DNA of 64,000 nucleotides. It comes from DATBDE01 sp036270095 (GTDB lineage Bacteria; Actinomycetota; Thermoleophilia; Solirubrobacterales; Solirubrobacteraceae). Positions 54,603 to 62,977 of the stretch are shown here, in pieces. The DNA is taken from the NCBI GenBank assembly GCA_036270095.1, contig DATBDE010000048.1, positions 1 through 64,000 on the forward strand, written 5' to 3'. Positions within the stretch are counted from its first letter, which is position 1. Every line of letters begins with the position of its first letter. Under the pieces are notes generated by a model. That model saw only the letters and a program-made list of their open reading frames with translations. It was not told the origin of the DNA and did not search any database. The position numbers and the translations under genes were made by a program.

Positions 54603-55307
54603 TTATGGGATCTGCTCGGGTGCCTTGTCCGTGTAGGTGATGCGGAAGGCGCGCAGCGCGTCCCACATCTGCGGCGTGACCTTCGTGCACCCGATCATGT
54701 GCGTCCACGCGGTGGCGGCGACCTGGTAGGGCATCTCCGTGTTGTTCTGGAACAGCAGATCGTGGTACGAACCCTGCTCCGAGAACAGCGTGCGCAGCTG
54801 CCCGATCACGCGGTTGGGCGTCCCTGGCGCGTACTGGAACTCGATGCGCCCGTGCTCGAGCGTGTGGACGAAGTTCTCCTTGGCCGGCGTCTGCTGGCCC
54901 GAGTAGTCGCCGTCCGGCGCCGGCACCGGGTTGTGGTTGCCCGAGGTCGGCGGGTTGGTGCGGTACGTGCCGGGGCCGGTGATGTGCGTGCGGCCCTCGC
55001 TGGGGAACGTCCGGACCACGCAGCCGGCCTGCTTGGCCGCGACGGCCAGATCGGTGGTCTTGCGCGGCGGGATCGGCAGCGCCTTGACGACGGGGTTCTT
55101 CGCCCCGGTCGAGCTGGGCGGCTCGTCGCTGCCTCCGCCGGAGCCGACGACGACCGCGATGATCACCGCCGCCACCACGGCGACGCCGAGCACGGCGCCG
55201 CCGATGAGCTGCAGGCGGCGGTTGCGGTCGCCGCGGCGCTTCTCCTCAGCTTCGCGGGCCAGGCGCTCCTGGCGGCGCGCCTCCTTCTGCTGCTGCCGGC
55301 TGGACAC
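54603..55307 (-). CDS. DUF3105 membrane-anchored protein
   Basis: A 234-aa protein with a charged N-terminal coiled segment (QQQKEARRQERLAREAEEKR), one membrane helix (LIGGAVLGVAVVAAVIIAVVV) and an outer DUF3105 domain: YRTNPPTSGNHNPVPAPDGDY, FVHTLEHGRIEFQY and a late Cys (HMIGCTK) that may pair with the Cys of AGCVVRTF. Function unknown; the His-rich motifs suggest metal binding. Confidence 0.87.
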   Translation of the reverse strand: MSSRQQQKEARRQERLAREAEEKRRGDRNRRLQLIGGAVLGVAVVAAVIIAVVVGSGGGSDEPPSSTGAKNPVVKALPIPPRKTTDLAVAAKQAGCVVRTFPSEGRTHITGPGTYRTNPPTSGNHNPVPAPDGDYSGQQTPAKENFVHTLEHGRIEFQYAPGTPNRVIGQLRTLFSEQGSYHDLLFQNNTEMPYQVAATAWTHMIGCTKVTPQMWDALRAFRITYTDKAPEQIP

Positions 55308-55325
55308 GGGCGGGAAGGGTAGGCC

Positions 55326-56168
55326 CTAGGACGCGGCCGCGCGACGGCGTCGGCCGCCGCCGGCCCGCCGCGGCTTCCACGCCTCCTCGACGAAGTCCGC
55401 GATCTCGTTGGTCAGCCGCTCGGGCGCGACGCGCAGCTCGATCAGCGACTCGGCCTCGACCAGGCGGGCGTTGGGGAGCTCGTCGGCCAGCATGCCGGCG
55501 TCGGAGAACGGGTGGATGGGGTCGCGGTGGTGCCCGATGACCAGCGCCGGGGCCTCGAACGTGCGGCGCTCGGTGCGGTGGGGGGCGATGCGGCCGAAGA
55601 ACAGGCCCTGGATGACCGCGGCGCTGGGCCCGGGGTCCTGGCCGAAACAGTCCAGGCCGACCCCCGCGTAGAACGGCAGCGGCCCCTGGGGAACGCGGCG
55701 CAGCAGCCCGGCGATGCGCCGGGTGACCGGCGCGCCGAACGTCAGCCCGACGAGGATCGGGGTGAAGAATGCGGCGCAGGCGAGGATCGCGTTGTCCAGC
55801 ACCGGCATCTCGATGACCATGCCGCGCACGCGCTCGGGCGCCTGCGATGCGACCTCGAGCGTCGTGTTGGCGCCCAGCGAGGTGCCGCCGATCACCGCCT
55901 GGTCGAGCTCGAGATGGTCCATGAGCGCCAGCACCTCCTCGCCGAAGGTGCGCATCGAGTAGCGCCACATGTCGCGCGGGCGGTCCGAGCGCCCGTGGCC
56001 GAGCAGGTCGAGCAGGACGACGCGGTTGCCGCGGTCGGCCAGCGCCTGGGCCAGGGGCTCGTGCATGCGCGCCGGAAACAACAGCCCGGGGAGCAGGATC
56101 ACCGCTCGCGGACCGGTGCCGTACGTCCGGTACGCGAGGCGCTTTCCCTGGTGCCGGAAGCTCGCCAT
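55326..56168 (-). CDS. Alpha/beta hydrolase
   Basis: A 280-aa alpha/beta-hydrolase-fold protein with AVILLPGLLFPARMHEPLAQAL, LDLLGHGRSDRP, the nucleophile elbow GGTSLGANTT (Ser) and a late HHRDPIHPF (likely acid and His). The C-terminal tail is Arg/Ala-rich. ATG at 56168 is the natural start (MASFRHQGKRLAYRTYG). Substrate unknown. It is divergent from the sigma-factor gene. Confidence 0.9.
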   Translation of the reverse strand: MASFRHQGKRLAYRTYGTGPRAVILLPGLLFPARMHEPLAQALADRGNRVVLLDLLGHGRSDRPRDMWRYSMRTFGEEVLALMDHLELDQAVIGGTSLGANTTLEVASQAPERVRGMVIEMPVLDNAILACAAFFTPILVGLTFGAPVTRRIAGLLRRVPQGPLPFYAGVGLDCFGQDPGPSAAVIQGLFFGRIAPHRTERRTFEAPALVIGHHRDPIHPFSDAGMLADELPNARLVEAESLIELRVAPERLTNEIADFVEEAWKPRRAGGGRRRRAAAS

Positions 56169-56225
56169 TAGGGCCGGGAAGGATATCCGTCGCTTCGGGC
56201 CCCTCGGCGCAGCGCATAATGCGGG

Positions 56226-57425
56226 GTGATGGTGGCTGACGAGCGGGCGATGGCGGCCATCTACGACCGCCACCACCGAGGACTCCTGTCCTTCTGCCGG
56301 CACATGCTCGGATCGCGCGAGGAGGCCGAAGAGGCGGTCCGCGAGACCTTCCAGCTCGCCCGACAGGCCCTCGAGCGCAGCGAGGAGCCCGTGGACGTGC
56401 GTCCTTGGCTGTACGCGATCGCCCGCAACCGCTGCATCGCGATGCTGCGGGCGGGCGCTGCGCCGCCCCACGAGGAGGCGCTGCACGACGTCGCCCGCCT
56501 GCCCGTGGACGAGCGCGCCGCGCTGCTGCTGGCCGAGGACGGTGAGCTGACCCCGGACGAGATCGCCCGCGTGCTCGGCGTGCCCGACGACCGGGCCGAG
56601 GCGATGGTGGTACGCGCCCGCGACTCGCTCATCGCGCCGCGCCGGCCGCTGACCGACGCGTGCTCGGCCGTGCGCGTGGAGCTGGCCCGCCCCGGGGAGG
56701 GCCCCATGCCGCGCTCGCACGTGCGCCGCCACCTGCGCGACTGCCCCCGCTGTCGCGGCTATCGGGAGTCGGTCCGGCGCCAGCATGCGGCGCTGACCGC
56801 GCCCGTGGTGCCCAGCGCGGGCCTGCGCGCCGCCGCCGTGGGCGCGGACGCGCCGGGCGAGCGGCCCCCCCGCCACGTGCCCCTGCCGTCGCCTCGGCTC
56901 GCGCTCGTCGCCGGCCTCGCCGTGGTGGCGGTCCTGGCCGTCGTCGCGGGTGTGACCGCGCTCTCGTCGGGAACCTCGACGCCGCCGGCCAAGCCGCCCG
57001 CAGCGTCCGCGGACGCGCAGAAGCCCAAGCCCAAGCCGGCGGCGGTCGCCGCCGCGCCGGCGGCGGCCGACCCGAAGCCCAAGGCGACCCACCGGCGGCG
57101 CCACCGCCGGCACCACCACAAGGCCAAGGCCTCCGACACCAGCGTGGCGAGCGCTGCGCCGGCGCCGCAGCCCGCGCCGGCGCCTCCGCCGCCGGTGGTG
57201 ACGCAGAAGCCGAAGAAGCTCAAGACCCGCAAGCAGAGCTCGCCCAAGCAGCAGCGACCGGTCCAGCAGGCGCCGAAGGTGACCCAGCAGCCCAATGTCA
57301 CCAAGCAGCCCAAGGTCCAGAAGACGCCGCAGCCGGTCGCGCCGTCCAACACGGCCGGCGGGACGGCCGCGCCGCCGCCCGAGTCGGGCGGCCACAAGGG
57401 CGGCGGCCGCAGCGTCGACGACTAG
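56226..57425 (+). CDS. ECF sigma factor fused to a zinc anti-sigma domain and membrane anchor
   Basis: A 399-aa single chain. Residues 5-75 are sigma region 2 (IYDRHHRGLLSFCRHMLGSREEAEEAVRETF); 95-137 are region 4 with HTH (LTPDEIARVLGVPDDRAEAMV). A ZAS-type zinc domain follows with C145, H169, C173 and C176 (HLRDCPRC). A membrane segment (about 224-246) leads to an outer Lys/Pro/Gln-rich tail of about 150 residues. It looks like a membrane-tethered sigma factor carrying its own inhibitor, released perhaps by proteolysis; that mechanism is inference. The start is GTG 56226 or the adjacent ATG. Confidence 0.85.
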   Translation: MMVADERAMAAIYDRHHRGLLSFCRHMLGSREEAEEAVRETFQLARQALERSEEPVDVRPWLYAIARNRCIAMLRAGAAPPHEEALHDVARLPVDERAALLLAEDGELTPDEIARVLGVPDDRAEAMVVRARDSLIAPRRPLTDACSAVRVELARPGEGPMPRSHVRRHLRDCPRCRGYRESVRRQHAALTAPVVPSAGLRAAAVGADAPGERPPRHVPLPSPRLALVAGLAVVAVLAVVAGVTALSSGTSTPPAKPPAASADAQKPKPKPAAVAAAPAAADPKPKATHRRRHRRHHHKAKASDTSVASAAPAPQPAPAPPPPVVTQKPKKLKTRKQSSPKQQRPVQQAPKVTQQPNVTKQPKVQKTPQPVAPSNTAGGTAAPPPESGGHKGGGRSVDD

Positions 57426-57460
57426 TGACCCGAGCCCGAACTTCCGACTCAGGTCACTAG
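57422..57460. terminator. Bidirectional hairpin carrying both stop codons
   Basis: CTAGTGACC (57422-57430) pairs perfectly with GGTCACTAG (57452-57460) around a 21-nt loop. The sigma-factor stop TAG lies in the left arm and the GMC oxidoreductase stop TAG in the right arm on the opposite strand. There is no T-run, so terminator efficiency is uncertain. Confidence 0.6.
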
Positions 57461-59421
57461 CGCCCGGCGGCGTTCATGGCCGCGGCCGTCCGGCGGGCCA
57501 GGGCCATCACGGTGATCATCGGGTTCGTGCCCGAGGCGGTCGGGAAGGCGCTGGCGTCGCCGATCCACACGCCGGGGGTGTCGTGCAGCTCGCCCCAGGG
57601 GTCCGCGACGGACGTCTTGGGGTCGTTGCCCATGCGGGCCGAGCCCATCTGGTGCAATGCGAACTTGGCGCAGTCGTAGGGGTCCAGCGGCGCGTCGTGC
57701 AGAGCGGCGGCAAAGGTCTCGGGGTCCTCGCCCTCGGTCCAGTGGCTGACCGTGCGGTGGTAGCTGATGATCTGCTTCGCGCCCGCGGCCGCGTGCATGC
57801 GCACGAGCTCGGCCTGCGCGCGGCGGTAGTGGCGGTCGTCGAGCCGGTCGGTCATCGCGTAGTGCCAGACCGCGTTGCCGTTGTCGTCGATGCCCACGCG
57901 CCCGGTGCCGCGGTCGCGAATGAGGAACACGAACGGGGCCGAGGTCGGGCCGGCGGCCATCCAGTCCTTGTGGATGCGTCCGCCGTGCCAGGGCACGGTC
58001 GCGGCGCCCAGGCCGGGCATCGCCGCCGAGGACTCGACCAGGAACCCGTACCCGTCCTCGAGGTCGGCGAACTCGCGGCTGAGCCCGGTCTGCGGCGCGC
58101 CCCACCAGCCCTTCTGGGGCTCGGCGTAGACGCCGACGGCGCCGCCGGCGGGGTGCAGGCGCAGATAGTCGCCCACGGCGGGGCCGCCGATGCCCGAGCG
58201 CAGCAGCAGCGCCGGCGTCTCCAGTGCACCGCCCGCCGCCACGACCTGCGGTGCGCGCACCAGCACGCGGGCCGTGGTGCCCGACGGGTCGGTGTAGGTC
58301 GCCTCGACGCCGGCGGCGCGACCGCCCTCGACCACGATGCGGTCGGCGCGGCAACGCGCCACCATCTGCGCGCCGCGCTCGAACGCGTCCTGGAGGTAGG
58401 TCTTCAGCGTGCCCTGCTTGGAGCCGGACTGGTCGCCGTAGCTGAGGAAGCCGGCGTTGCCGGGGTCGTAGGCGTTGCGGTCGGCGTTGCGGGTGATGCG
58501 GACGAAGTCGTAGCCGAGCGCGTCGCAGGCCTCCTGCATGCGCTGGTGCGGGCCGTTGTAGTCCGAGCAATCGTCGTTGACCCCGAGCCGCTCCCACACG
58601 GCGTCGAGGTGGGCGTCGTAGTCGGGGCCGGCCACGCCCTCGAGCCCGAACTCGCGCTCCCACTGCTCGCGCACGTTGTCGCGGGTGCGTATGCAGTTGG
58701 TCCAGTTGACCGTCGTTCCGCCGCCGAGGTTGGACCCCGCCATCAGCGCCAGCGAGCCGTCCTCGGTGGCCATCAGGCCGCCGCCCAGGAACAGGTTCTC
58801 GTAGGCCCAGAGCTCGAGCTGGTTGAAGTCGCTCTCGTTGTAGTAGCCGCCCATCTCGAGCACGACGACGTGCTTGCCCTCACCCGCCAGCGTCCCCGCG
58901 ATCACGCCGCCGCCCGCGCCCGACCCGACCACGCACACGTCGGCGTCGAGCACCATCTCGTTCGTCGTGGGCGCGACGAGGGCGATGGGCTTGGGCGCCT
59001 CGGGCGGCGCCGACACCGGCCCGGGGTAGCCGATCGCGTCCCAGTTCGGGTTGCGGCCGGCCTGATCGGGCATCCCGTAGAACAGCATCAGCGCGAGTCC
59101 CTTGAACGCGCTCATGCCCGCCAGCGCCTCGGGGCCGGCATCCATGAAGCCCTGCACGATCGCCTCGCGCCCGGGCGGGGGCGCGTCGGCGAACCCCTGG
59201 GCGGCGATGGCGTCGAGCAGGCCGCGCAGGCCCGCCAGCTGGTCCTCGGGCACGCTCGCACCGAGCGCCGTCTCGACCGCCGCGGGCACGCCCAGGTCGG
59301 AGGCCGAGCGCGCGTAGAAGTCCGTTAGGTCGCCCGGGACGCTGAGCGAGGGCACGAACGTGTCGCAGAGGGCGCGCAGGGTGTCGCGCTGGATCTCGCT
59401 GAGGACGACGTTGACCGCCAC
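57457..59421 (-). CDS. GMC family FAD-dependent oxidoreductase
   Basis: A 654-aa flavoenzyme. An N-terminal helical part (SEIQRDTLRALCDTFVPSL) resembles gluconate dehydrogenase subunit 3; then the FAD motif VVGSGAGGGVIAGTLAGEG (about 160-180), NLGGGTTVNW, and a C-terminal GMC domain with HQMGSARMG, GDASAFPTASGTNPMITVMALA. It probably oxidises an alcohol or sugar. The GTG at 59421 is chosen by similarity of the N terminus. It lies 25 bases downstream of the HprK-like fusion gene on the same strand and may be co-transcribed. Confidence 0.9.
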   Translation of the reverse strand: MAVNVVLSEIQRDTLRALCDTFVPSLSVPGDLTDFYARSASDLGVPAAVETALGASVPEDQLAGLRGLLDAIAAQGFADAPPPGREAIVQGFMDAGPEALAGMSAFKGLALMLFYGMPDQAGRNPNWDAIGYPGPVSAPPEAPKPIALVAPTTNEMVLDADVCVVGSGAGGGVIAGTLAGEGKHVVVLEMGGYYNESDFNQLELWAYENLFLGGGLMATEDGSLALMAGSNLGGGTTVNWTNCIRTRDNVREQWEREFGLEGVAGPDYDAHLDAVWERLGVNDDCSDYNGPHQRMQEACDALGYDFVRITRNADRNAYDPGNAGFLSYGDQSGSKQGTLKTYLQDAFERGAQMVARCRADRIVVEGGRAAGVEATYTDPSGTTARVLVRAPQVVAAGGALETPALLLRSGIGGPAVGDYLRLHPAGGAVGVYAEPQKGWWGAPQTGLSREFADLEDGYGFLVESSAAMPGLGAATVPWHGGRIHKDWMAAGPTSAPFVFLIRDRGTGRVGIDDNGNAVWHYAMTDRLDDRHYRRAQAELVRMHAAAGAKQIISYHRTVSHWTEGEDPETFAAALHDAPLDPYDCAKFALHQMGSARMGNDPKTSVADPWGELHDTPGVWIGDASAFPTASGTNPMITVMALARRTAAAMNAAGR

Positions 59422-59446
59422 GGAGGCGCGATCGTACTCGGATCGG

Positions 59447-61348
59447 TCAGGACCGCGCAGGCCCGGGCCAGCGGGCGGCGAGCTCGATGGTTCCGCGCTT
59501 GGCCGCGTCGGCGGGGATCTCGGCCTCGTAGCCGAGCTCGTCGAGGTAGGGAGCGAGCCACGGGCCGTGCTGGCCCTGCAGCTGGAGGTGCAGATGGCCG
59601 CCGGGCTGAAAGACCTGACGCGCGTCGCGCGCCAAGGCACGGATGAGGCCGAGGCCGTCGGCCCCGGGCCCGGTCGCGGTGCCGACTGGCCAGCCCAGGA
59701 CGCCGCTGAGCTCGACGCTCATCGCTGGGAGCGCCAGCGGGAGGTTCGCCGCGATCGCCGCCACCCGGCCGCGCCATGAGGCCCGGACCGGAGCAAGCAG
59801 GGAGCCCTGGGCGAAGCGGACATTGCGCACGCCGAGCCGGCGGCGGTTGCGCCGTGCCCAGCCCAGCGCACGGAACGAGACGTCCGTCGCCAGGACTTCG
59901 AGGTCCGGCCGTTCCCGGGCGACGCTCAGCGCGACCACTCCCGTGGCGGTTCCGACCTCGACGAACCGGATGTTCGTCCCCTCGGTCGGGAGCCGATCGA
60001 GGATCGCATCGACATGCTGCTCGGCGATCGTCTCGAAGCCGAACACACCTGGGCCGTGCTGCATCGGCAAACCGTGAAAGTCGCGCTCGCGGGTGCGCAG
60101 CCGCACGGTGTCCAACGCGGTCGCCGCGTCCGCGGCGTACTGACGGGCGGCGCCGATCAGGCCGCCCTGTCGCGCGCCGGGTGCAGCGAAGGGCATGGGC
60201 CCGAGCGACTCCTTCGGCGCTCCTCCGTCGACCTTTACCCCAGGCTCGGCGAACCCGAGCCGTCCCCTCGCGACCGACCCGCTGTTGGACCCCCGTCGGC
60301 GCGTGACCCGTACGATCACCCCGCGACGGAAGTACCGCGCCTGGCCCGTGGAGCGCATTCGCTGCCAGCCAGCCGATTCCAATGTCCCGAGTGCGCGCGG
60401 CACCTGATCGGGCGCGACCTCGATCTCGGCCGCGAACGCGAACGCGAAGCCGTGCGCCAGCGCCGGCCGCACCTCGTCCCCGTTGAGCAGCACCGCGTGG
60501 ACGCCTGCCGCCTCGAGCTTCTTGGCCAGCTCGGCCAGCTCGGCCTCGAGCTCCAGCACGAGGCTCACGAACTGCATCTTGGGCGGCAGCTCGCGCTGTG
60601 GCTGCGGGCCGCCCTGTGGCAGGCGCGAGAGCCGCTCGATCAGCGCTGCGGCCGCCTCCTCGGCACGGTCGCGTTCGCCTGCGAGCATCAGTGCTTGTTT
60701 CGCCGCTGCCCGGGCCGCCCGAAGCGCGAACTCGGGCCGTTCGTCCGCTCCATGCGCGCGATTGAGCAGCGTCAGGACCGCATCGTCGGTGGTCCGGTCG
60801 TGCAGTGCCAGCCGACCGCCCTCCCGGGTGGTGAGCACTGCAATCACGGCCACCGGGGCAGAGCCCCGCGGCCCTTCGTCGGCGAGCGGGTGAACCCGCC
60901 CGCCGGGGTCGATCGGCACGTAGCCGTCCGCGTAATGGGTTGCGCCCGCGTCCACGAGGGCAGCAACGAGTGCCGAAGTTCCCGCCTCGGGCTCTCCCGG
61001 AAGCACGATCGCGCGCCCGCCCATCGCCACCGCCCCGCCGCGCACGAAGAGATGGTCGGGTGCGTGCAGCGCGACGTGCTCGACCAGCTCCCTACGGAGA
61101 CGATCGATCGCCTCGTCCGCGTCCCGGGCGTGGAACGGCTCCTTGTCGGGGCTGGCCACGCGGTAGCCGTCGCCGGGGTTGGTATCGAGCGCGAACGCCG
61201 CGTCTCCCGGCCGCGCGCGGCGCTCCCGGGCACCGGGCGGCAGGCACTGACGGACCCGCTCGGCCAGAGGCTCAGGGGAGATCGCGACGACCGCTCCGGT
61301 TCCGAGCGCCTCGAAGGCGACGACGGAGGCTTCATTGGTCTGAGTCAC
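59447..61348 (-). CDS. HprK-like, nucleotidyltransferase-like and methyltransferase fusion protein
   Basis: A 633-aa protein of three parts. Residues about 95-240 resemble HPr kinase-related proteins of peptide or polysaccharide systems (HLFVRGGAVAMGGRAIVLPG), but the P-loop reads GEPEAGTS (118-125), so the usual Lys is Thr124. Residues about 270-350 resemble the NTP_transf_5 nucleotidyltransferase fold (VHAVLLNGDEVRPALAHGF) without the usual DxD pair. Residues about 435-545 are a SAM methyltransferase (FVEVGTATGVVALSVA; later AANLPLALP where N6-methylases have NPPY). The GTG at 61348 is divergent from the nucleotidyltransferase gene. Partner of the PqqD-Tat protein at 62977; function unknown. 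Two of three catalytic centres look degenerate. Confidence 0.75.
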   Translation of the reverse strand: MTQTNEASVVAFEALGTGAVVAISPEPLAERVRQCLPPGARERRARPGDAAFALDTNPGDGYRVASPDKEPFHARDADEAIDRLRRELVEHVALHAPDHLFVRGGAVAMGGRAIVLPGEPEAGTSALVAALVDAGATHYADGYVPIDPGGRVHPLADEGPRGSAPVAVIAVLTTREGGRLALHDRTTDDAVLTLLNRAHGADERPEFALRAARAAAKQALMLAGERDRAEEAAAALIERLSRLPQGGPQPQRELPPKMQFVSLVLELEAELAELAKKLEAAGVHAVLLNGDEVRPALAHGFAFAFAAEIEVAPDQVPRALGTLESAGWQRMRSTGQARYFRRGVIVRVTRRRGSNSGSVARGRLGFAEPGVKVDGGAPKESLGPMPFAAPGARQGGLIGAARQYAADAATALDTVRLRTRERDFHGLPMQHGPGVFGFETIAEQHVDAILDRLPTEGTNIRFVEVGTATGVVALSVARERPDLEVLATDVSFRALGWARRNRRRLGVRNVRFAQGSLLAPVRASWRGRVAAIAANLPLALPAMSVELSGVLGWPVGTATGPGADGLGLIRALARDARQVFQPGGHLHLQLQGQHGPWLAPYLDELGYEAEIPADAAKRGTIELAARWPGPARS

Positions 61349-61412
61349 GGCGACCGGTGCACCTTGGCGGGGAGCGTATAGGCCAACGCGCTGCGCTCGG
61401 CTAGATTGCGGC
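61349..61412. promoter_or_regulatory. Divergent promoter of the HprK-like/nucleotidyltransferase pair
   Basis: The 64-bp gap has TATACG on the minus strand (61380-61375), 26 bases before the HprK-like fusion start, and TAGATT on the plus strand (61402-61407), five to eight bases before the nucleotidyltransferase GTG/ATG. Both genes can thus be started from one short region. Inferred from sequence. Confidence 0.4.
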
Positions 61413-62375
61413 GTGATGGCACATGAGCCGCCTGGGCTGAGTTCGGGGGCGTGGGCCGCGGCGACAACGCTCTTAGTCGACCACTCGACGGCCACGGTGT
61501 TGGCCGCCTTCCGCGCCGACGGAGTGCAGGCCGTGCTCTTGAAGGGCCCGACCATCGCGCGCTGGCTCTACCGCGACGGAGAGCCGCGGCCGTATCTCGA
61601 CTCCGACCTGCTGGTGCGCCCAGCGGATGCGACGCGGGCTGGTCGGGTACTCGCAGGGCTCGACTACTCCCCGCAGCTCGACGAGCGCCGAATGCCGGAC
61701 TGGTGGCGCCCACACGCGAGCACGTGGATTCGCGGCGATCGCGGCGCGACCGTCGACCTACACCACCGACTGCAGGGGGTCGGCGTCGACGCAGAGCAAG
61801 CGTGGGCGCTGCTGTCCGAAGACACGGAGACACTCGATGTCGCGGGCACCAACGCGGCCGCGCTCGCGGTTCCGGCTCGCACCCTGTACATCGCACTGAC
61901 GGCGGCCAACGACGGGCCCGCTGGTACGGCAATGACCGACCTCGAGCGGGCGCTGGGCCAGGTGTCCGAGGACACCTGGCGGACGGCAGCTGCGCTTGCC
62001 ATCGAACTCGGTGCGACAGACGGGCTGTTCGGCGGGCTGGCCCAACGCCGTGAAGGGATGGCGCTCGCGGCACGACTGGGCATCCGGGGCAGGCGGTCCG
62101 TTGAGATGGGCCTGCGCAGCGTAGGCGCCGCGCGGGAGGCGCTGACCGTCGATCAGCTCGCACGTGCGAACAGTCCGCGGGAGAGGATGGGGATCGTGGC
62201 CGACAAGCTCTTTCCGCCTCCGACCTACCTCCGCTACTGGTCTCCCCTCGCCGGCAGAGGGCGGCTTGGGCTCGGCCTGGCTTACGGGTACCGATTGGTC
62301 TGGGTTGCGAAGAAGACGGTCCCCGCGCTCAAGGCGTGGCGGCGGGCACGCCGGACGGTGACGCCGCCGTCATGA
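61413..62375 (+). CDS. Nucleotidyltransferase family protein (NTP_transf_5)
   Basis: A 320-aa protein with the NTP_transf_5 pattern: VQAVLLKGPTIARWLYRDG, then RPYLDSDLLVRPADATRAGRVL (acidic pair) and a following VDLHHRLQGV. Family members occur in lasso-peptide, other modified-peptide and exopolysaccharide clusters together with HprK-like and PqqD-like genes; their reaction is unknown. The start is GTG 61413 or ATG 61416. No Shine-Dalgarno is seen, but TAGATT lies just upstream. It is convergent with the PqqD-Tat gene, 17 bases apart. Confidence 0.85.
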   Translation: MMAHEPPGLSSGAWAAATTLLVDHSTATVLAAFRADGVQAVLLKGPTIARWLYRDGEPRPYLDSDLLVRPADATRAGRVLAGLDYSPQLDERRMPDWWRPHASTWIRGDRGATVDLHHRLQGVGVDAEQAWALLSEDTETLDVAGTNAAALAVPARTLYIALTAANDGPAGTAMTDLERALGQVSEDTWRTAAALAIELGATDGLFGGLAQRREGMALAARLGIRGRRSVEMGLRSVGAAREALTVDQLARANSPRERMGIVADKLFPPPTYLRYWSPLAGRGRLGLGLAYGYRLVWVAKKTVPALKAWRRARRTVTPPS

Positions 62376-62392
62376 GGTGGGCGCGAGCGGAG

Positions 62393-62977
62393 TCAGCCCT
62401 GAAAACCGCACTGCCCCGGCGCCGTTGGCGTAAACGAGCCCTGACACATGTTTCCTCCGCCGTTGCATCCGGTGAAGCCCATCCCAGTCGTAACGCACGT
62501 GCAGTTCATGCACGCCGGATTGTCCGTACAGGCCTGCGTCACGCCGGGAGCGCAGTCTGCGGAGGTCGTACAAGTCTTCAACAGCGGGCACGACGCGGCC
62601 CCCGCCGCGAGCGACGGCATCGCGAGCGACGTGACCAGCGGTGCCGAGGCGGCAATCGTCGCTCCGGCGCGGACGAACCCGCGCCGCGACATGCCGCCGG
62701 TCGGGGGGTCGAGCAGATTGCAGCGCTCCAGCTCGACAAGCGCGTCCCAGACCTCGTCGTCGGTCACCGGCGCAGCGAGGCGGCCGGACGCGAACGCGGC
62801 GAGCTCAGCGAGGGACTTGCGGCCATCCGAGCCGGCAAAGACTGCTGCCGCGACGGGGCTGAGGGCGTGCGCTTCCTTGGTCCCGACGTCATAGACGACG
62901 GTTTCGTTGCCGACTTCTTCAACCAGCAATCCTGCTTCTCGTGCCGCCGGCGGGGACGGCTGCGCCCTGCTCTCCAT
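62393..62977 (-). CDS. PqqD-domain protein fused to a Tat signal and a ten-cysteine domain
   Basis: A 194-aa protein. Residues 17-90 are a PqqD-like peptide-binding domain (ETVVYDVGTKEAHALSPVAAAVF, then ELAAFASGRLAAPVTDDEVWDALVELERCNLLD). Residues 96-105 (MSRRGFVRAG) are a twin-arginine motif, followed by a hydrophobic stretch and an AxA-type site (SLAAGAAS). Residues 130-194 contain ten cysteines (130, 136, 142, 150, 156, 159, 161, 171, 178, 190) and much Gly/Thr. A GG pair (94-95) precedes the Tat motif. The start is firm: GGAGG seven bases before the ATG. It looks like a recognition domain permanently joined to its own exported substrate; this is inference. Confidence 0.85.
   Translation of the reverse strand: MESRAQPSPPAAREAGLLVEEVGNETVVYDVGTKEAHALSPVAAAVFAGSDGRKSLAELAAFASGRLAAPVTDDEVWDALVELERCNLLDPPTGGMSRRGFVRAGATIAASAPLVTSLAMPSLAAGAASCPLLKTCTTSADCAPGVTQACTDNPACMNCTCVTTGMGFTGCNGGGNMCQGSFTPTAPGQCGFQG

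Noticed and set aside
62690..62692. Separate gene starting at the internal ATG before the Tat motif
   Set aside because: No ribosome site and continuous frame with the PqqD part, which has its own strong GGAGG; kept as one fusion gene.
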